Shown: positions 55,472 to 63,702 of the stretch, piece by piece
Layout of the letters: every line of letters begins with the position of its first letter
Position numbering within the stretch: the stretch's first letter is position 1
Source: Vibrio hyugaensis
GTDB lineage: Bacteria; Pseudomonadota; Gammaproteobacteria; Enterobacterales; Vibrionaceae
DNA length: 64,000 nt
Reading direction: 5' to 3'
Assembly (NCBI RefSeq): GCF_002906655.1
Contig: NZ_CP025794.1
Coordinates: 372,001-436,000 of the forward strand
Notes under the pieces: model-generated
The model's input: the letters and a program-made list of their open reading frames with translations, nothing else
Database searches by the model: none
What the model was told of the DNA's origin: nothing
Translations under genes and position numbers: made by a program

Positions 55472-57205
55472 ATGAATTGTAGTAACAAATTCAAATTGAC
55501 CGCCGTCGCGATGATGGTTGGCACGGCAATGAATGCGAATGCAGCATTGTATCAAGTGGTTGAGGTGGATCCCGGAGTAAACGGGGACAATATTGATTAC
55601 TCAACAGCTTATGGTGTTGCGATCCAACAGGGAGATGTAGAAAACCCTGGTACAGATGCCCCGTATGCCTTAGGTTGTTTCAACGATTCAGCAGGGTGTA
55701 CGCCAGAACAATTCAAGCTTGCTCTCGAGACTCGTACAACACCGTTATCTGCAAGTGAAGCCGTTGATGGTGTTAGCTACCGAGAGGAAGTGCCTTTTGC
55801 GATGGACTCAGGCTTTTATTACATCCAAGAATATGACGACTTCGAACGTTATTGTTACAACGAACGTCGCTATTCTACATGTGAGTCGTGGGCTTATGTT
55901 CATTGGCAACCGTGGGGTGAAGAGTTAAGCAAAGACTTTACAACAAACTCTTTTGCATTCGTCGAAGGCAATGAAAGCGCTTACGAAAACAAATACAACA
56001 ATGTCATTAACAGCCTTACCGAAGAAGGAGAGGCTGTTGGGAACCAAAGTATTGTGAGTTCCTCTGATTCTTCTGAATTGGAAACTCGAAACACAGTAGT
56101 AGCTCCTGTTCTTCCAACAATTGTCCCAAGCGATGAAGATGCAACTGTCGTCGCTAGCCGTGCATGGCGTACTGATGGCAAGTTTACGGTAGGTAGTATC
56201 TCAGAAAAAGCCTCAAACGATAATGGGACCCACCACACATCAAAAGCAGCGATTTGGGATCAAACTGGAGCCGTCAGTCAGGTTGAATGGCCAAGCGGAA
56301 CTGCGAAAGATGGTGAGCGTTTAGCGCAAGGTAGCATGCGCGGTATCGCTGAAAGTGGAAACACGGTATATGGCGTTGGTTACAACACTTACAAAGATGA
56401 CAACTACATGAATGCGACTGTTTTTGTTGGTACATTGCCGACAGCAGGTTCTATCGCAGGCGTTACTTGGGAAAATAAACAAGTTAGTGGTGCACAGCAA
56501 CGTATAGATGGTGATACAGTTCATTCAAACTCTCGCTTGACTGACGTTAATAACAACTTTGTCGCCATTGGTGAAGCAAAACGTTCCGGTGGTTATTTAA
56601 TGCCAACAGGCTCTGCTCCTAATCGATTGTTTATCGTTGATAACGTGAGTGCTGAGTCTGTTAGTGCGTTTTATCCAACAACAGGGATTTTCTTCAGTGG
56701 CGCCGGTGGTCACATGGGTGGTATTAACGCTTACAATGAAATTGTGGGTCAGTTAGATGCAGAGACCACTCGTGAAGATGATGGTAAACCTCGCCGTAAA
56801 CGTGGTTTCATTTATCCGTATACCCAAGATGGACAGTCGACTAGTGAACGTTCTACAACATTATTTGATGGTAAACCATGGTTCTTAGATAACTTAACAA
56901 ATGGTGGTGATCACTCTGATGAGAACAATGCATTCCGTATTATTAATGCTACGGACATCAACGATGCAGGCGTAATTTCCGGTACAGCGATGATGTGTAG
57001 TGGTGGCTATAAAACGACCTCGCATAACTCGTCATGTGATGGTGAAGAGAAGATCGTTGCAGTTAAGCTAGTCCCAATTGCTGGGGCAACGGCTGCTGAT
57101 ATTGAAACGCGTAGCGTTGAAGAAGATTCGGCAGAACGACAAGGTGCGAGCCTAGGTTGGTTGGCTTTGACTATGCTAGGTTTGTTCAGGTTCCGTAGAA
57201 AATAG
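55472..57205 (+). CDS. DUF3466 family surface protein with GlyGly-CTERM-like tail
   Basis: This 577-residue exported protein is of the DUF3466 family. The signal peptide MNCSNKFKLTAVAMMVGTAM ends near NANAA. A long beta-rich body has repeated GVGYNTYKD-like and 'NDAGVISGTA' segments, recalling repeats of the HAF/extracellular type. The C-terminal tail GASLGWLALTMLGLF is followed by RFRRK: a Gly-Ser-Leu-Gly hydrophobic helix with basic end. That is the sorting signal cut by rhombosortase and used for type II secretion in Vibrio (GlyGly-CTERM); here the first residues are GA not GG. Seven bases after uup, so probably co-transcribed. Function unknown. Confidence 0.85.
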   Translation: MNCSNKFKLTAVAMMVGTAMNANAALYQVVEVDPGVNGDNIDYSTAYGVAIQQGDVENPGTDAPYALGCFNDSAGCTPEQFKLALETRTTPLSASEAVDGVSYREEVPFAMDSGFYYIQEYDDFERYCYNERRYSTCESWAYVHWQPWGEELSKDFTTNSFAFVEGNESAYENKYNNVINSLTEEGEAVGNQSIVSSSDSSELETRNTVVAPVLPTIVPSDEDATVVASRAWRTDGKFTVGSISEKASNDNGTHHTSKAAIWDQTGAVSQVEWPSGTAKDGERLAQGSMRGIAESGNTVYGVGYNTYKDDNYMNATVFVGTLPTAGSIAGVTWENKQVSGAQQRIDGDTVHSNSRLTDVNNNFVAIGEAKRSGGYLMPTGSAPNRLFIVDNVSAESVSAFYPTTGIFFSGAGGHMGGINAYNEIVGQLDAETTREDDGKPRRKRGFIYPYTQDGQSTSERSTTLFDGKPWFLDNLTNGGDHSDENNAFRIINATDINDAGVISGTAMMCSGGYKTTSHNSSCDGEEKIVAVKLVPIAGATAADIETRSVEEDSAERQGASLGWLALTMLGLFRFRRK

Positions 57206-57225
57206 TCAGTATTTTTTAAATCAAG

Positions 57226-57258
57226 CAGAGGCTCACAGAAATGAGCCTCTGTTTTTTT
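57226..57258 (+). terminator. Terminator of the uup-DUF3466 unit
   Basis: CAGAGGCTCA, CAGAAA loop, TGAGCCTCTG, then TTTTTTT. Confidence 0.9.
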
Positions 57259-57375
57259 ATGCCTTGAGAAAATCCTCAAATTGATCGATTCTTATAAGTG
57301 GAGTCATAAAAGCTCCATCAAAGTTTCACAATATCAGCTGTACGTTAGTAAATGGACCTGTATGAGGAATTAACT

Positions 57376-57549
57376 ATGAAGAGACAAAAGCGTGATCGCC
57401 TAGAACGAGCTCAATCTCAAGGCTATAAAGCTGGGTTGAATGGGAGGTCTCAAGAGGCTTGTCCGTATCAACAAATTGATGCTCGGTCATATTGGTTAGG
57501 TGGTTGGCGTGATGCCAGAGATGAAAAACAATCTGGTCTCTACAAATAA
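57376..57549 (+). CDS. rmf: Ribosome modulation factor
   Basis: This 57-residue basic protein dimerises 70S ribosomes to inactive 100S particles in stationary phase. The family sequence is clear: MKRQKRDRLERAQSQGYKAG, then CPYQQIDARSYWLGGWRDAR. An in-frame start at 57352 exists, but ATG 57376 has GAGGA eight bases upstream and gives the standard length. It lies just before fabA in E. coli; here an insertion sequence separates them. Confidence 0.95.
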   Translation: MKRQKRDRLERAQSQGYKAGLNGRSQEACPYQQIDARSYWLGGWRDARDEKQSGLYK

Positions 57550-57576
57550 CTCTCCACATACAAACAGAAGGATTTG

Positions 57577-57599
57577 AAAAGGCTCTCTAAGAGCCTTTT
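57577..57599 (+). terminator. Terminator of rmf
   Basis: AAAAGGCTCT, CTA loop, AGAGCCTTTT. Confidence 0.88.
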
Positions 57600-57640
57600 C
57601 TACATTTGTCGCGAGGATGAATTACAAAATGAAAAAGGCC

Positions 57641-57649
57641 CCAAAAAGG
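57641..57649. repeat. Left 9-bp target site duplication of the IS
   Basis: CCAAAAAGG directly abuts the left IS end; the same nine bases follow the right end at 59155-59163. Nine bp is the duplication length of IS50-like elements. Confidence 0.95.
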
Positions 57650-57665
57650 CTGTCTCTTATACACA

Positions 57666-57698
57666 AATCCCCAAGCTTGTAGCTTGGGGATTTTTTTT
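57666..57698 (+). terminator. IS-internal protective terminator
   Basis: AATCCCCAAGCT, TGT loop, AGCTTGGGGATT, then TTTTTT, just inside the left IS end. It would stop transcription arriving from rmf before the transposase gene. Confidence 0.85.
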
Positions 57699-57755
57699 GA
57701 ACTCTTTCACGTGTGTGTGATCTGATCACTTAGTAATCCTTACTGAAACACTAAG

Positions 57756-59135
57756 ATGACACATTCAGACGCTAAACTTTGGGCACAAGAACAATTTGGA
57801 CAAGCACAACTTAAAGACCCTCGAAGAACACAACGCCTTATCAGTTTAGCGACTTCCATTGCTAATCAACCAGGAGTTTCCGTGGCTAAACTTCCTTTTT
57901 CTCCCGCTGATATGGAAGGTGCATATCGCTTTATCCGCAATGAAAACATTGATGCAAAAGACATCGCTGAAGCAGGTTTTCAATCAACTGTATCTCGAGC
58001 TAACGAGCATGAGGAGTTACTCGCGATTGAAGATACAACAACGCTTAGTTTCCCGCATCGAAGTATAAAAGAGGAGCTCGGGCACACGAATCAAGGTGAC
58101 AGAACCCGAGCGCTCCACGTACATTCAACTCTACTTTTCGCTCCACAAAGTCAGACCATTGTTGGGCTTATAGAGCAACAACGATGGAGCCGAGATATTA
58201 CTAAGCGTGGGCAAAAGCACCAACACGCGACTCGTCCTTATAAGGAGAAAGAGAGTTACAAATGGGAGCAAGCTTCTCGCCGTGTCGTTGAACGCCTAGG
58301 GGATAAAATGTTAGATGTTATCTCGGTCTGTGACCGAGAAGCAGACCTATTCGAATACTTGACTTATAAACGTCAACATCAGCAGCGCTTTGTCGTTCGC
58401 TCAATGCAAAGTCGCTGCCTAGAAGCTCATCATCAAAAGCTTTACGACTATGCGCAAGCGTTACCAAGCGTCGAGACAAAAGAGCTTACCATCCCCCAAA
58501 AAGGAGGGAGAAAAGCGAGAGATGTAAAGCTTGATGTTAAATATGGTCAGGTGACATTAAAGGCTCCAGCAAACAAAAAAGAGCACGCAGGCATACCTGT
58601 TTATTATGTTGGTTGCCTTGAGCAAGGGACATCAAAAGACAAGTTAGCATGGCACCTCTTGACGTCGGAGCCAATAAACAACGTTGAAGACGCTATGAGA
58701 ATTATCGGTTATTACGAGCGCCGATGGCTGATTGAAGATTTCCATAAAGTCTGGAAAAGTGAAGGGACAGATGTGGAGTCACTCAGGCTACAAAGTAAAG
58801 ATAACTTAGAGAGATTAAGTGTCATCTATGCCTTTGTTGCTACGCGTTTATTGGCGTTACGCTTCATTAAAGAAGTTGATGAGCTAACGAAAGAAAGTTG
58901 TGAAAAGGTATTGGGCCAAAAAGCTTGGAAGCTACTGTGGTTGAAACTAGAAAGTAAGACGTTACCTAAAGAAGTGCCCGATATGAGCTGGGCGTACAAA
59001 AATCTCGCTAAATTAGGCGGTTGGAAAGATACCAAGAGGACGGGTAGAGCTTCAATAAAGGTGCTTTGGGAAGGATGGTTTAAACTACAAACCATCCTTG
59101 AAGGCTACGAACTCGCAATGTCTCTTGATCACTAG
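57756..59135 (+). CDS. tnp: IS4-family transposase (IS50/Tn5-like)
   Basis: This 459-residue DDE transposase carries the three catalytic acids: Asp93 in AIEDTTTLSF, Asp193 in VCDREADLFEY, and Glu327 in the YREK signature YYERRWLIEDFHKVWK. These align with D97, D188 and E326 of Tn5 transposase. N-terminal DNA-binding domain about 1-60 (DAKLWAQEQFGQAQLKDPRR), C-terminal dimerisation region. Length near the 476 of Tn5. The last codons lie in the right-end palindrome. Intact, so the element is probably active. Confidence 0.95.
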   Translation: MTHSDAKLWAQEQFGQAQLKDPRRTQRLISLATSIANQPGVSVAKLPFSPADMEGAYRFIRNENIDAKDIAEAGFQSTVSRANEHEELLAIEDTTTLSFPHRSIKEELGHTNQGDRTRALHVHSTLLFAPQSQTIVGLIEQQRWSRDITKRGQKHQHATRPYKEKESYKWEQASRRVVERLGDKMLDVISVCDREADLFEYLTYKRQHQQRFVVRSMQSRCLEAHHQKLYDYAQALPSVETKELTIPQKGGRKARDVKLDVKYGQVTLKAPANKKEHAGIPVYYVGCLEQGTSKDKLAWHLLTSEPINNVEDAMRIIGYYERRWLIEDFHKVWKSEGTDVESLRLQSKDNLERLSVIYAFVATRLLALRFIKEVDELTKESCEKVLGQKAWKLLWLKLESKTLPKEVPDMSWAYKNLAKLGGWKDTKRTGRASIKVLWEGWFKLQTILEGYELAMSLDH

Positions 59136-59151
59136 ACTTGTGATCAAGAGA
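59121..59151. repeat. 12-bp palindrome at the right IS end with GATC sites
   Basis: TCTCTTGATCAC (59121-59132), TAGACTT, GTGATCAAGAGA (59140-59151). The right end sequence is therefore present twice in opposite orientation, and the transposase stop codon lies in its loop. Each arm has one GATC. Confidence 0.9.
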
Positions 59152-59154
59152 CAG

Positions 59155-59163
59155 CCAAAAAGG
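59155..59163. repeat. Right 9-bp target site duplication of the IS
   Basis: CCAAAAAGG, identical to 57641-57649. Joined to the left flank, the undisturbed site reads AAGGCCCC-AAAAA-GGAGCCTT, a terminator hairpin for fabA. Confidence 0.95.
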
Positions 59164-59192
59164 AGCCTTAAGAATATTCTGTAAGCAGGAGA

Positions 59193-59711
59193 TTAAAAGC
59201 TAGAGGTATCTTGGAATAAACCAACTTTCAAATCTTTCGCAACGTAGATCTCTTTACCATCAACACATACACGACCATCAGCTAAGCCCATTACAAGCTT
59301 GCGGTTAACAACGCGTTTCATGTGGATTTCGTACGTTACTTTTTTCGCTGTTGGTAGAATTTGGCCAGTAAATTTAACTTCGCCGACACCTAAAGCACGA
59401 CCTTTACCTTTGCCGCCAACCCAACCTAGGAAGAAACCAACCAGTTGCCACATTGCATCTAGACCAAGACAGCCTGGCATTACTGGGTCACCAGGGAAGT
59501 GGCAATCAAAGAACCAAAGATCGGGAGTAATGTCCAATTCTGCTAGGATCAAACCTTTACCAAAATCGCCCTCAGTTTCAGACATTTTGGTGATACGGTC
59601 CATCATTAGCATGTTCGGCGCAGGAAGCTGCGGATAACCAGGACCAAACAGCTCACCTTGGCTAGAAGCTAAAAGGTCATCACGGTTATAAGAATCACGT
59701 TTATTTTGCAT
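59193..59711 (-). CDS. fabA: 3-hydroxydecanoyl-ACP dehydratase/isomerase FabA
   Basis: This 172-residue cytosolic dehydratase dehydrates 3-hydroxydecanoyl-ACP and isomerises trans-2- to cis-3-decenoyl-ACP, the entry to unsaturated fatty acids. Active-site His71 and Asp85 lie in [20 protein letters not shown]. Nearly full-length identity to E. coli FabA ([26 protein letters not shown]). A TTG at 59717 is also in frame, but ATG 59711 with GGAG upstream is the normal start. The promoter has FadR and FabR operators. Its terminator appears split by the IS. Confidence 0.96.
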   Translation of the reverse strand: MQNKRDSYNRDDLLASSQGELFGPGYPQLPAPNMLMMDRITKMSETEGDFGKGLILAELDITPDLWFFDCHFPGDPVMPGCLGLDAMWQLVGFFLGWVGGKGKGRALGVGEVKFTGQILPTAKKVTYEIHMKRVVNRKLVMGLADGRVCVDGKEIYVAKDLKVGLFQDTSSF

Positions 59712-59739
59712 TATCAATTACTCCAATTTTTGATAGCTG

Positions 59740-59780
59740 CATCTTAGTGAACACGTGTACGCTAAACAACTCCGATCAGT
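59740..59780 (-). promoter_or_regulatory. fabA promoter with FabR and FadR operators
   Basis: Minus strand: -35 TTGTTT, 17-base spacer AGCGTACACGTGTTCAC, -10 TAAGAT (59740-59745). The spacer is the FabR palindrome (site 59746-59763; consensus AGCGTACANNTGT). The bases overlapping and preceding -35, ACTGATCGGAGTTGTTT (59764-59780), are nearly the E. coli fabA FadR activator site. Layout equals that of E. coli: FadR activates, FabR represses. The FadR site touches the end of lonH. Confidence 0.85.
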
Positions 59781-59781
59781 A

Positions 59782-61422
59782 CTAGACAAACCAGTTTTTG
59801 ATGCGCTCCACAATTCCTAAAGTATGCTCATGCCTTTCAAAGTTTTCAATACGTTCGGCGATTTTGCCAATGATGCTATCTTCCTCACCTCGGAACGGTT
59901 TCGACATCAGGATTGGAATGGCTTCATCGACAGTAGAAACCGACCAAATATGGAACTGACCATTTTTGATGCTTTCTATTACATCCTTATGTAATGCGAG
60001 GTGCTTGAGGTTAGACTTAGGTAAAATCACGCCTTGCTCACCCGTAAAGCCTTGGTGCTTACATACTTGGTAGAAACCTTCGATCTTCTCATTCAAGCCA
60101 CCTACGGCTTGAACACGACCAAACTGGTCTACAGCGCCCGTGACGGCGATCTGCTGATTAACAGGTGACTCGGATAAGGCACTCACTAAACAACAAAGCT
60201 CAGCTAACGATGCGCTATCGCCATCAACTTCGCTGTAGGATTGCTCAAAAACAATCGAGGCAGAGTAAGGAAGAGGCTCATCAAGGTTCAAGCCAGAGCT
60301 TAAGAACGCTTGCATGATCATCATGCCTTTGGCGTGCAGGTTTCCGCCTAATTCAGCTTTACGCTCTACGTCTGAGATATCACCGTCACCGAAATGGATA
60401 ACACAAGAAATACGCGCAGGCTCACCATAAGAAACCGGATGTCCCGCCATATCAATCACAGTAAGCCCGTTGATCTGACCAACTTGCCCACCAGTGGTTT
60501 CGATGATCACTTGACCATCAAGAATGTCATCCACGGCTCGCTGTGGTAGGTAAGATTCACGGTAGTATTTGTCATCAATTGCAGCATCGAGCGCCGTAAA
60601 ATCAATAACATCGCTTTCCATGTACTGGCTGGCTAAACCAATCAATTGGTTGTGCCAAAGCACGCCAAGGGGAAGATAATGCTGATCTTCGGTATAACGC
60701 ATACCAGCAAGCATCAATCGTTTGAAAGCGGAACAGTCTAAAGTAGGGTGTTGGTATTTCTGACATATCCAGTTAACCAAACCAAAGTACAAAGTAAGAT
60801 TTTGTTCAGAAAGGTGGATATCTTCTTCTACTTCTGTGTACATGGTTAAGCCAGTAGAGAAATCATCATCCACATATTCGATTTCTGCTAATTGAGTTCG
60901 GTCACCCGTAATGATCAACTTAACGTCATACCGCTGGGCGACAAGAGGAGAAGAGGCAATACGATTCGGGGTCAAATTAATAGGAGCAAAGACCTCACCT
61001 TGTATCGCAGCTTTAATGTTTGGCCATCGAGCAGCATTTGCCAAAATGAGGTTAGCAGGGATTATTAAATAGCCACCATGAGCCTTTGACAGTGAGCCAT
61101 AATCGAACGTTGATTGTCCTTCACTGTTGACACTGTAACGGTCGAATAGTTCTTTGGCATCCAAAGATTCTATAGAGACAACTGGCAATGATGCGACATC
61201 TGTTACAGCTTCACGAATGAACTCGCGGTAAATAGCATTATCTGCACAGTTTACTAGCAGAATTCTTGTTAAGCCGTTAACACGAGCAAATCTACTTAGC
61301 GTCGCGGTTAGGCGAGGTTGAAGATCTGTGAACGTTTTTTTTGGGAGAGATGGTGCTGTTTCCAATAGTGCTTCATATGGCTCAAATGAAGGGGTTACGT
61401 CTTGCCAGTCAAGTTGGTTCAT
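59782..61422 (-). CDS. lonH: Lon-related protease LonH (YcbZ-like)
   Basis: This 546-residue protein has a C-terminal Lon (S16) protease domain: Ser in SEVDGDSASLAELCCLVSAL and Lys in GGLNEKIEGFYQVC form the Ser-Lys dyad. The N-terminal part resembles the degenerate AAA region of the E. coli YcbZ family (about 586 residues); I see no P-loop GxxGxGKT, so ATP hydrolysis is doubtful. It lies between matP and fabA exactly as ycbZ in E. coli. The 70-base gap to fabA carries the fabA promoter. Confidence 0.88.
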   Translation of the reverse strand: MNQLDWQDVTPSFEPYEALLETAPSLPKKTFTDLQPRLTATLSRFARVNGLTRILLVNCADNAIYREFIREAVTDVASLPVVSIESLDAKELFDRYSVNSEGQSTFDYGSLSKAHGGYLIIPANLILANAARWPNIKAAIQGEVFAPINLTPNRIASSPLVAQRYDVKLIITGDRTQLAEIEYVDDDFSTGLTMYTEVEEDIHLSEQNLTLYFGLVNWICQKYQHPTLDCSAFKRLMLAGMRYTEDQHYLPLGVLWHNQLIGLASQYMESDVIDFTALDAAIDDKYYRESYLPQRAVDDILDGQVIIETTGGQVGQINGLTVIDMAGHPVSYGEPARISCVIHFGDGDISDVERKAELGGNLHAKGMMIMQAFLSSGLNLDEPLPYSASIVFEQSYSEVDGDSASLAELCCLVSALSESPVNQQIAVTGAVDQFGRVQAVGGLNEKIEGFYQVCKHQGFTGEQGVILPKSNLKHLALHKDVIESIKNGQFHIWSVSTVDEAIPILMSKPFRGEEDSIIGKIAERIENFERHEHTLGIVERIKNWFV

Positions 61423-61633
61423 TAATAATCATCTTAATTCAATCTTGGAGTCATTATAACGAAACGTCCAATAACTCCCTAGCGAGAATTTGAGCAATCT
61501 AAAAATACTGAAGATTCATATGATTAAACCTTCGACAAATGAGTGATCAACATCGATACTTTATTGAGTTTTAATTGCTGTATAACAACATCTGGGTTAC
61601 GCTGTCACCAGGTGTGTTTTAAGGGTCGAAAGG

Positions 61634-62083
61634 ATGAAATATCAGCAGCTTGAAAATCTAGAGTGTGGTTGGAAATGGAAGTATCTGATCAAAAAATGGA
61701 AAGATGGTGAAGCGATTACAAGGTATATTGATACCAGTGAAGCAGATGCTGCCGTTGTAGAGCTACGAAAGTTGGAACACGAACCAACTCTAGTTCTTGC
61801 TTGGATTGAAAATCACATGTCGAAAGAGTTAGAAAATAAACTCAAGCAAGCAATCCGTGCCAAGCGTAAACGCCATTTCAATGCTGAACAAGTTCATACC
61901 AAAAAGAAATCTATTGACCTTGACTATCGTGTTTGGGAAAAGCTATCAAATAGAGCAAATGAGTTAGGCTGTACACTGTCTGACGCTATCGAATATTTAC
62001 TCTCAGAAGCTTCTCGTAGTGAGAAGGCGAGCCAAAAAGTAACCTCAATTAAAGAAGATTTAAACAAACTATTGTCTAGCTAA
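61634..62083 (+). CDS. matP: Macrodomain Ter protein MatP
   Basis: This 149-residue DNA-binding protein organises the terminus macrodomain. A four-helix N-terminal part (MKYQQLENLECGWKWKYLIK) is followed by a ribbon-helix-helix domain (about 90-130; KKKSIDLDYRVWEKLSNRA) and a C-terminal coiled coil that bridges dimers. It binds matS (GTGACRNYGTCAC); this window has one perfect site and three single-mismatch sites. Ribosome site AAAGG before ATG. Confidence 0.95.
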   Translation: MKYQQLENLECGWKWKYLIKKWKDGEAITRYIDTSEADAAVVELRKLEHEPTLVLAWIENHMSKELENKLKQAIRAKRKRHFNAEQVHTKKKSIDLDYRVWEKLSNRANELGCTLSDAIEYLLSEASRSEKASQKVTSIKEDLNKLLSS

Positions 62084-62094
62084 AGGAGTATCAA

Positions 62095-62406
62095 ATGCTA
62101 TATGTAATCTTGATCGCTGCTATTGTCATATTTTGGCTTATTGCTGTAGATAGACCTGTCTTAAGAATATCGTTTGAGAAAGGGCATATTACAAAAGTAA
62201 AAGGCCATCTTCCTCCTTCTTTTAAGCACAACTTGCAAGATATTGCTGAGCATGACCCCTTTGATGGCGAGATGAAAGTTTATAATCAGCGCACAGGAAT
62301 GCGTTTGACCTTTTCAAAACAAGTTCCGAAGAAAGTTCAACAGCGAATTCGCAATGTTTTTCCTCACCAAGGACTCAAGAGCCACAAGGGGAAAAAACGC
62401 GCGTAA
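62095..62406 (+). CDS. DUF3634 family membrane-anchored small protein
   Basis: This 103-residue protein begins with one N-terminal transmembrane helix (YVILIAAIVIFWLIAV) and has a basic cytoplasmic C-terminus ending in GKKRA. The middle (RISFEKGHITKVKGHLPPSF, RTGMRLTFSKQVPKKVQQRI) matches the DUF3634 family, known mainly from Vibrio. Function unknown. It starts 11 bases after matP with AAAGGAG, so it shares the matP transcript. Confidence 0.85.
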   Translation: MLYVILIAAIVIFWLIAVDRPVLRISFEKGHITKVKGHLPPSFKHNLQDIAEHDPFDGEMKVYNQRTGMRLTFSKQVPKKVQQRIRNVFPHQGLKSHKGKKRA

Positions 62407-62433
62407 GCGATATATCAATTACTTACCGGCATT

Positions 62434-62465
62434 AAACGGGACGCATTTTACGCGTTCCGTTTTTA
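62434..62465 (+). terminator. Terminator of matP-DUF3634
   Basis: AAACGGGACGC, ATTTTAC loop, GCGTTCCGTTT (one G-U pair), then T-rich sequence. Confidence 0.85.
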
Positions 62466-62524
62466 TTTATACTTACTCTAAAGATAAGCTGAAGGCTGTT
62501 TAAATGGATGTTAAAGAGACTCCA

Positions 62525-62835
62525 ATGCGTTGCACTGTCACTTTTATGTTGTTATTTATGTTTAGTCATCCTTTGACTGCAGATGATTCTGACAATAACC
62601 CTCTAGCCAAGAAACTCAAAACGAAACTACAAACTAAAGTCGACAACAAGTTTGACCGTTACCAAGGTTATTGCGATGTCATGATTGAAATGGAGCACAA
62701 AGGAAAAAAGGCGGCAGTCAAAAGAGTTCGCGGTAGTGGAGATAAATCTGTCTGTCGATCTTAAAAGTTGGGAAAACTTATCGATATGCCTATCCAGAAA
62801 AGTACATCAGACTCCACATAACAACAGGAAACTGA
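62525..62835 (+). pseudogene. TolA C-terminal-like secreted protein, frameshifted
   Basis: From ATG 62525 a signal peptide (MRCTVTFMLLFMFSHPLTA) leads to a charged helical stretch and to YCDVMIEMEHKGKKAAVK...GDKSVCRS, then TAA at 62762-62764. In the frame shifted by one, the DNA continues without a stop as SILKVGKTYRYAYPEKYIRLHITTGN to TGA at 62833-62835. Joined, this is a TolA C-terminal-like domain (C...V..GD..VC...) with a sensible end. So a small indel near 62750-62762 has split the gene; a sequencing error is the alternative. An upstream ATG at 62504 is also in frame. Confidence 0.68.
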
Positions 62836-63041
62836 ATAGATTCCTAACATTTAAGTAATCAATTATTATTTGTAGTTGGAATAAACCTCACAGATTGTTT
62901 ACTGCAACATTGTTTGTAGATAGAATTCGAGCAACGAAAAGAATACTGCTAGGAATATCAGTTTGTTGCTCACTCAAAAAAACTATACGCAAGAAGCAAT
63001 GGATATCGCAGCTAACGTCTCTAAAGACGTAGAACTTAGGC

Positions 63042-63647
63042 ATGCAAAATGGCTTGTCAGCATTAACCACCACGTCGATCAGTCACAAGTTCTGGCAACA
63101 CTTAGTCTTAGTTGCGAATGTTACTAGGATGAGACTAGAAGCTGCAGGAGTCGAGGACTCTGATTGCGGCATACTAATTGGGGCCTTAAGGGCTTTGGGC
63201 AACTTCCTCATCATCAATCACTTTACGTATGCATTCGAAGATGCACTGATTGAAGTGATGCTGCATTATCGAAATAGCAATCAAAACGAACTGTATTATG
63301 CGTGTGTTGATGTCAAACCAAACACGGTTTTTCTTTCCAATGTAATAAGTAAGTTTGAATCACACGTCACAAGAAACCTAGTACAACAATTAGATTGGCC
63401 GACAAATGTATCTCATATCAAAAAAGCACTTTTGGAAGACCTCGATCAAGTGCCAGTATTAAAACGAAGCACTTACGGAGCTGCGTTGGCGCAGGCTAGG
63501 GCGTATGCTATTTACGATGGACTGTCTAGAAGTGGTATCTTTAATGAAAAGCATAAATCGTTTTGGTTTGCTAATGTTCAAATCTCTAGAGAAGCGCTAA
63601 TAAACATAAGGATGAACATGCCAGGCAAAATGACAAAAATACTTTAA
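63042..63647 (+). CDS. HDOD-like C-terminal fragment, probably broken gene
   Basis: This 201-residue frame has no good ribosome site and starts in mid-domain: SISHKFWQHLVLVANVTRMRLEAAGVE, then GILIGALRALGNFLII. This resembles the second half of an HDOD signalling domain (W.H...VA......A.. and G.L..IG). A different frame just upstream (about 62924-63125; NISLLLTQKNYTQEAMDIAA, VSKDVELRHAKWLVS) looks coding too and ends inside this one, so a frameshift near 63050-63070 is likely. The remaining residues up to the stop are helical. No partner gene is visible. The HDOD call is a guess from a few positions. Confidence 0.45.
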   Translation: MQNGLSALTTTSISHKFWQHLVLVANVTRMRLEAAGVEDSDCGILIGALRALGNFLIINHFTYAFEDALIEVMLHYRNSNQNELYYACVDVKPNTVFLSNVISKFESHVTRNLVQQLDWPTNVSHIKKALLEDLDQVPVLKRSTYGAALAQARAYAIYDGLSRSGIFNEKHKSFWFANVQISREALINIRMNMPGKMTKIL

Positions 63648-63676
63648 TAAATTACACTGTAACTTATTAAAACAAG

Positions 63677-63702
63677 AAAACGGCCTAACTTGGCCATTTT
63701 TT
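63677..63702 (+). terminator. Weak terminator after the HDOD-like fragment
   Basis: AAAA-C-GGCC, TAACTT, GGCC-A-TTTTTT: eight pairs with one C-A mismatch, then T-run. Confidence 0.55.

Larger units (their letters stand above)
57650..59154 (+). mobile_element. IS4-family, IS50-like insertion sequence (1505 bp)
   Basis: The ends are CTGTCTCTTATACACAAAT on the left and, read inward on the minus strand, CTGTCTCTTGATCACAAGT on the right; they match at 15 of 19 positions and are close to the Tn5/IS50 outside and inside ends. A single transposase gene fills the element. Flanking 9-bp duplications CCAAAAAGG show insertion by transposition, intact and recent. Left of the gene is an internal terminator hairpin. 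The right end contains GATC sites, so Dam methylation may regulate it as in IS50. Confidence 0.95.

Noticed and set aside
61423..61633. LexA-type box upstream of matP (CTGTATAACAACATCTG)
   Set aside because: The second half does not supply ACAG at the required spacing.
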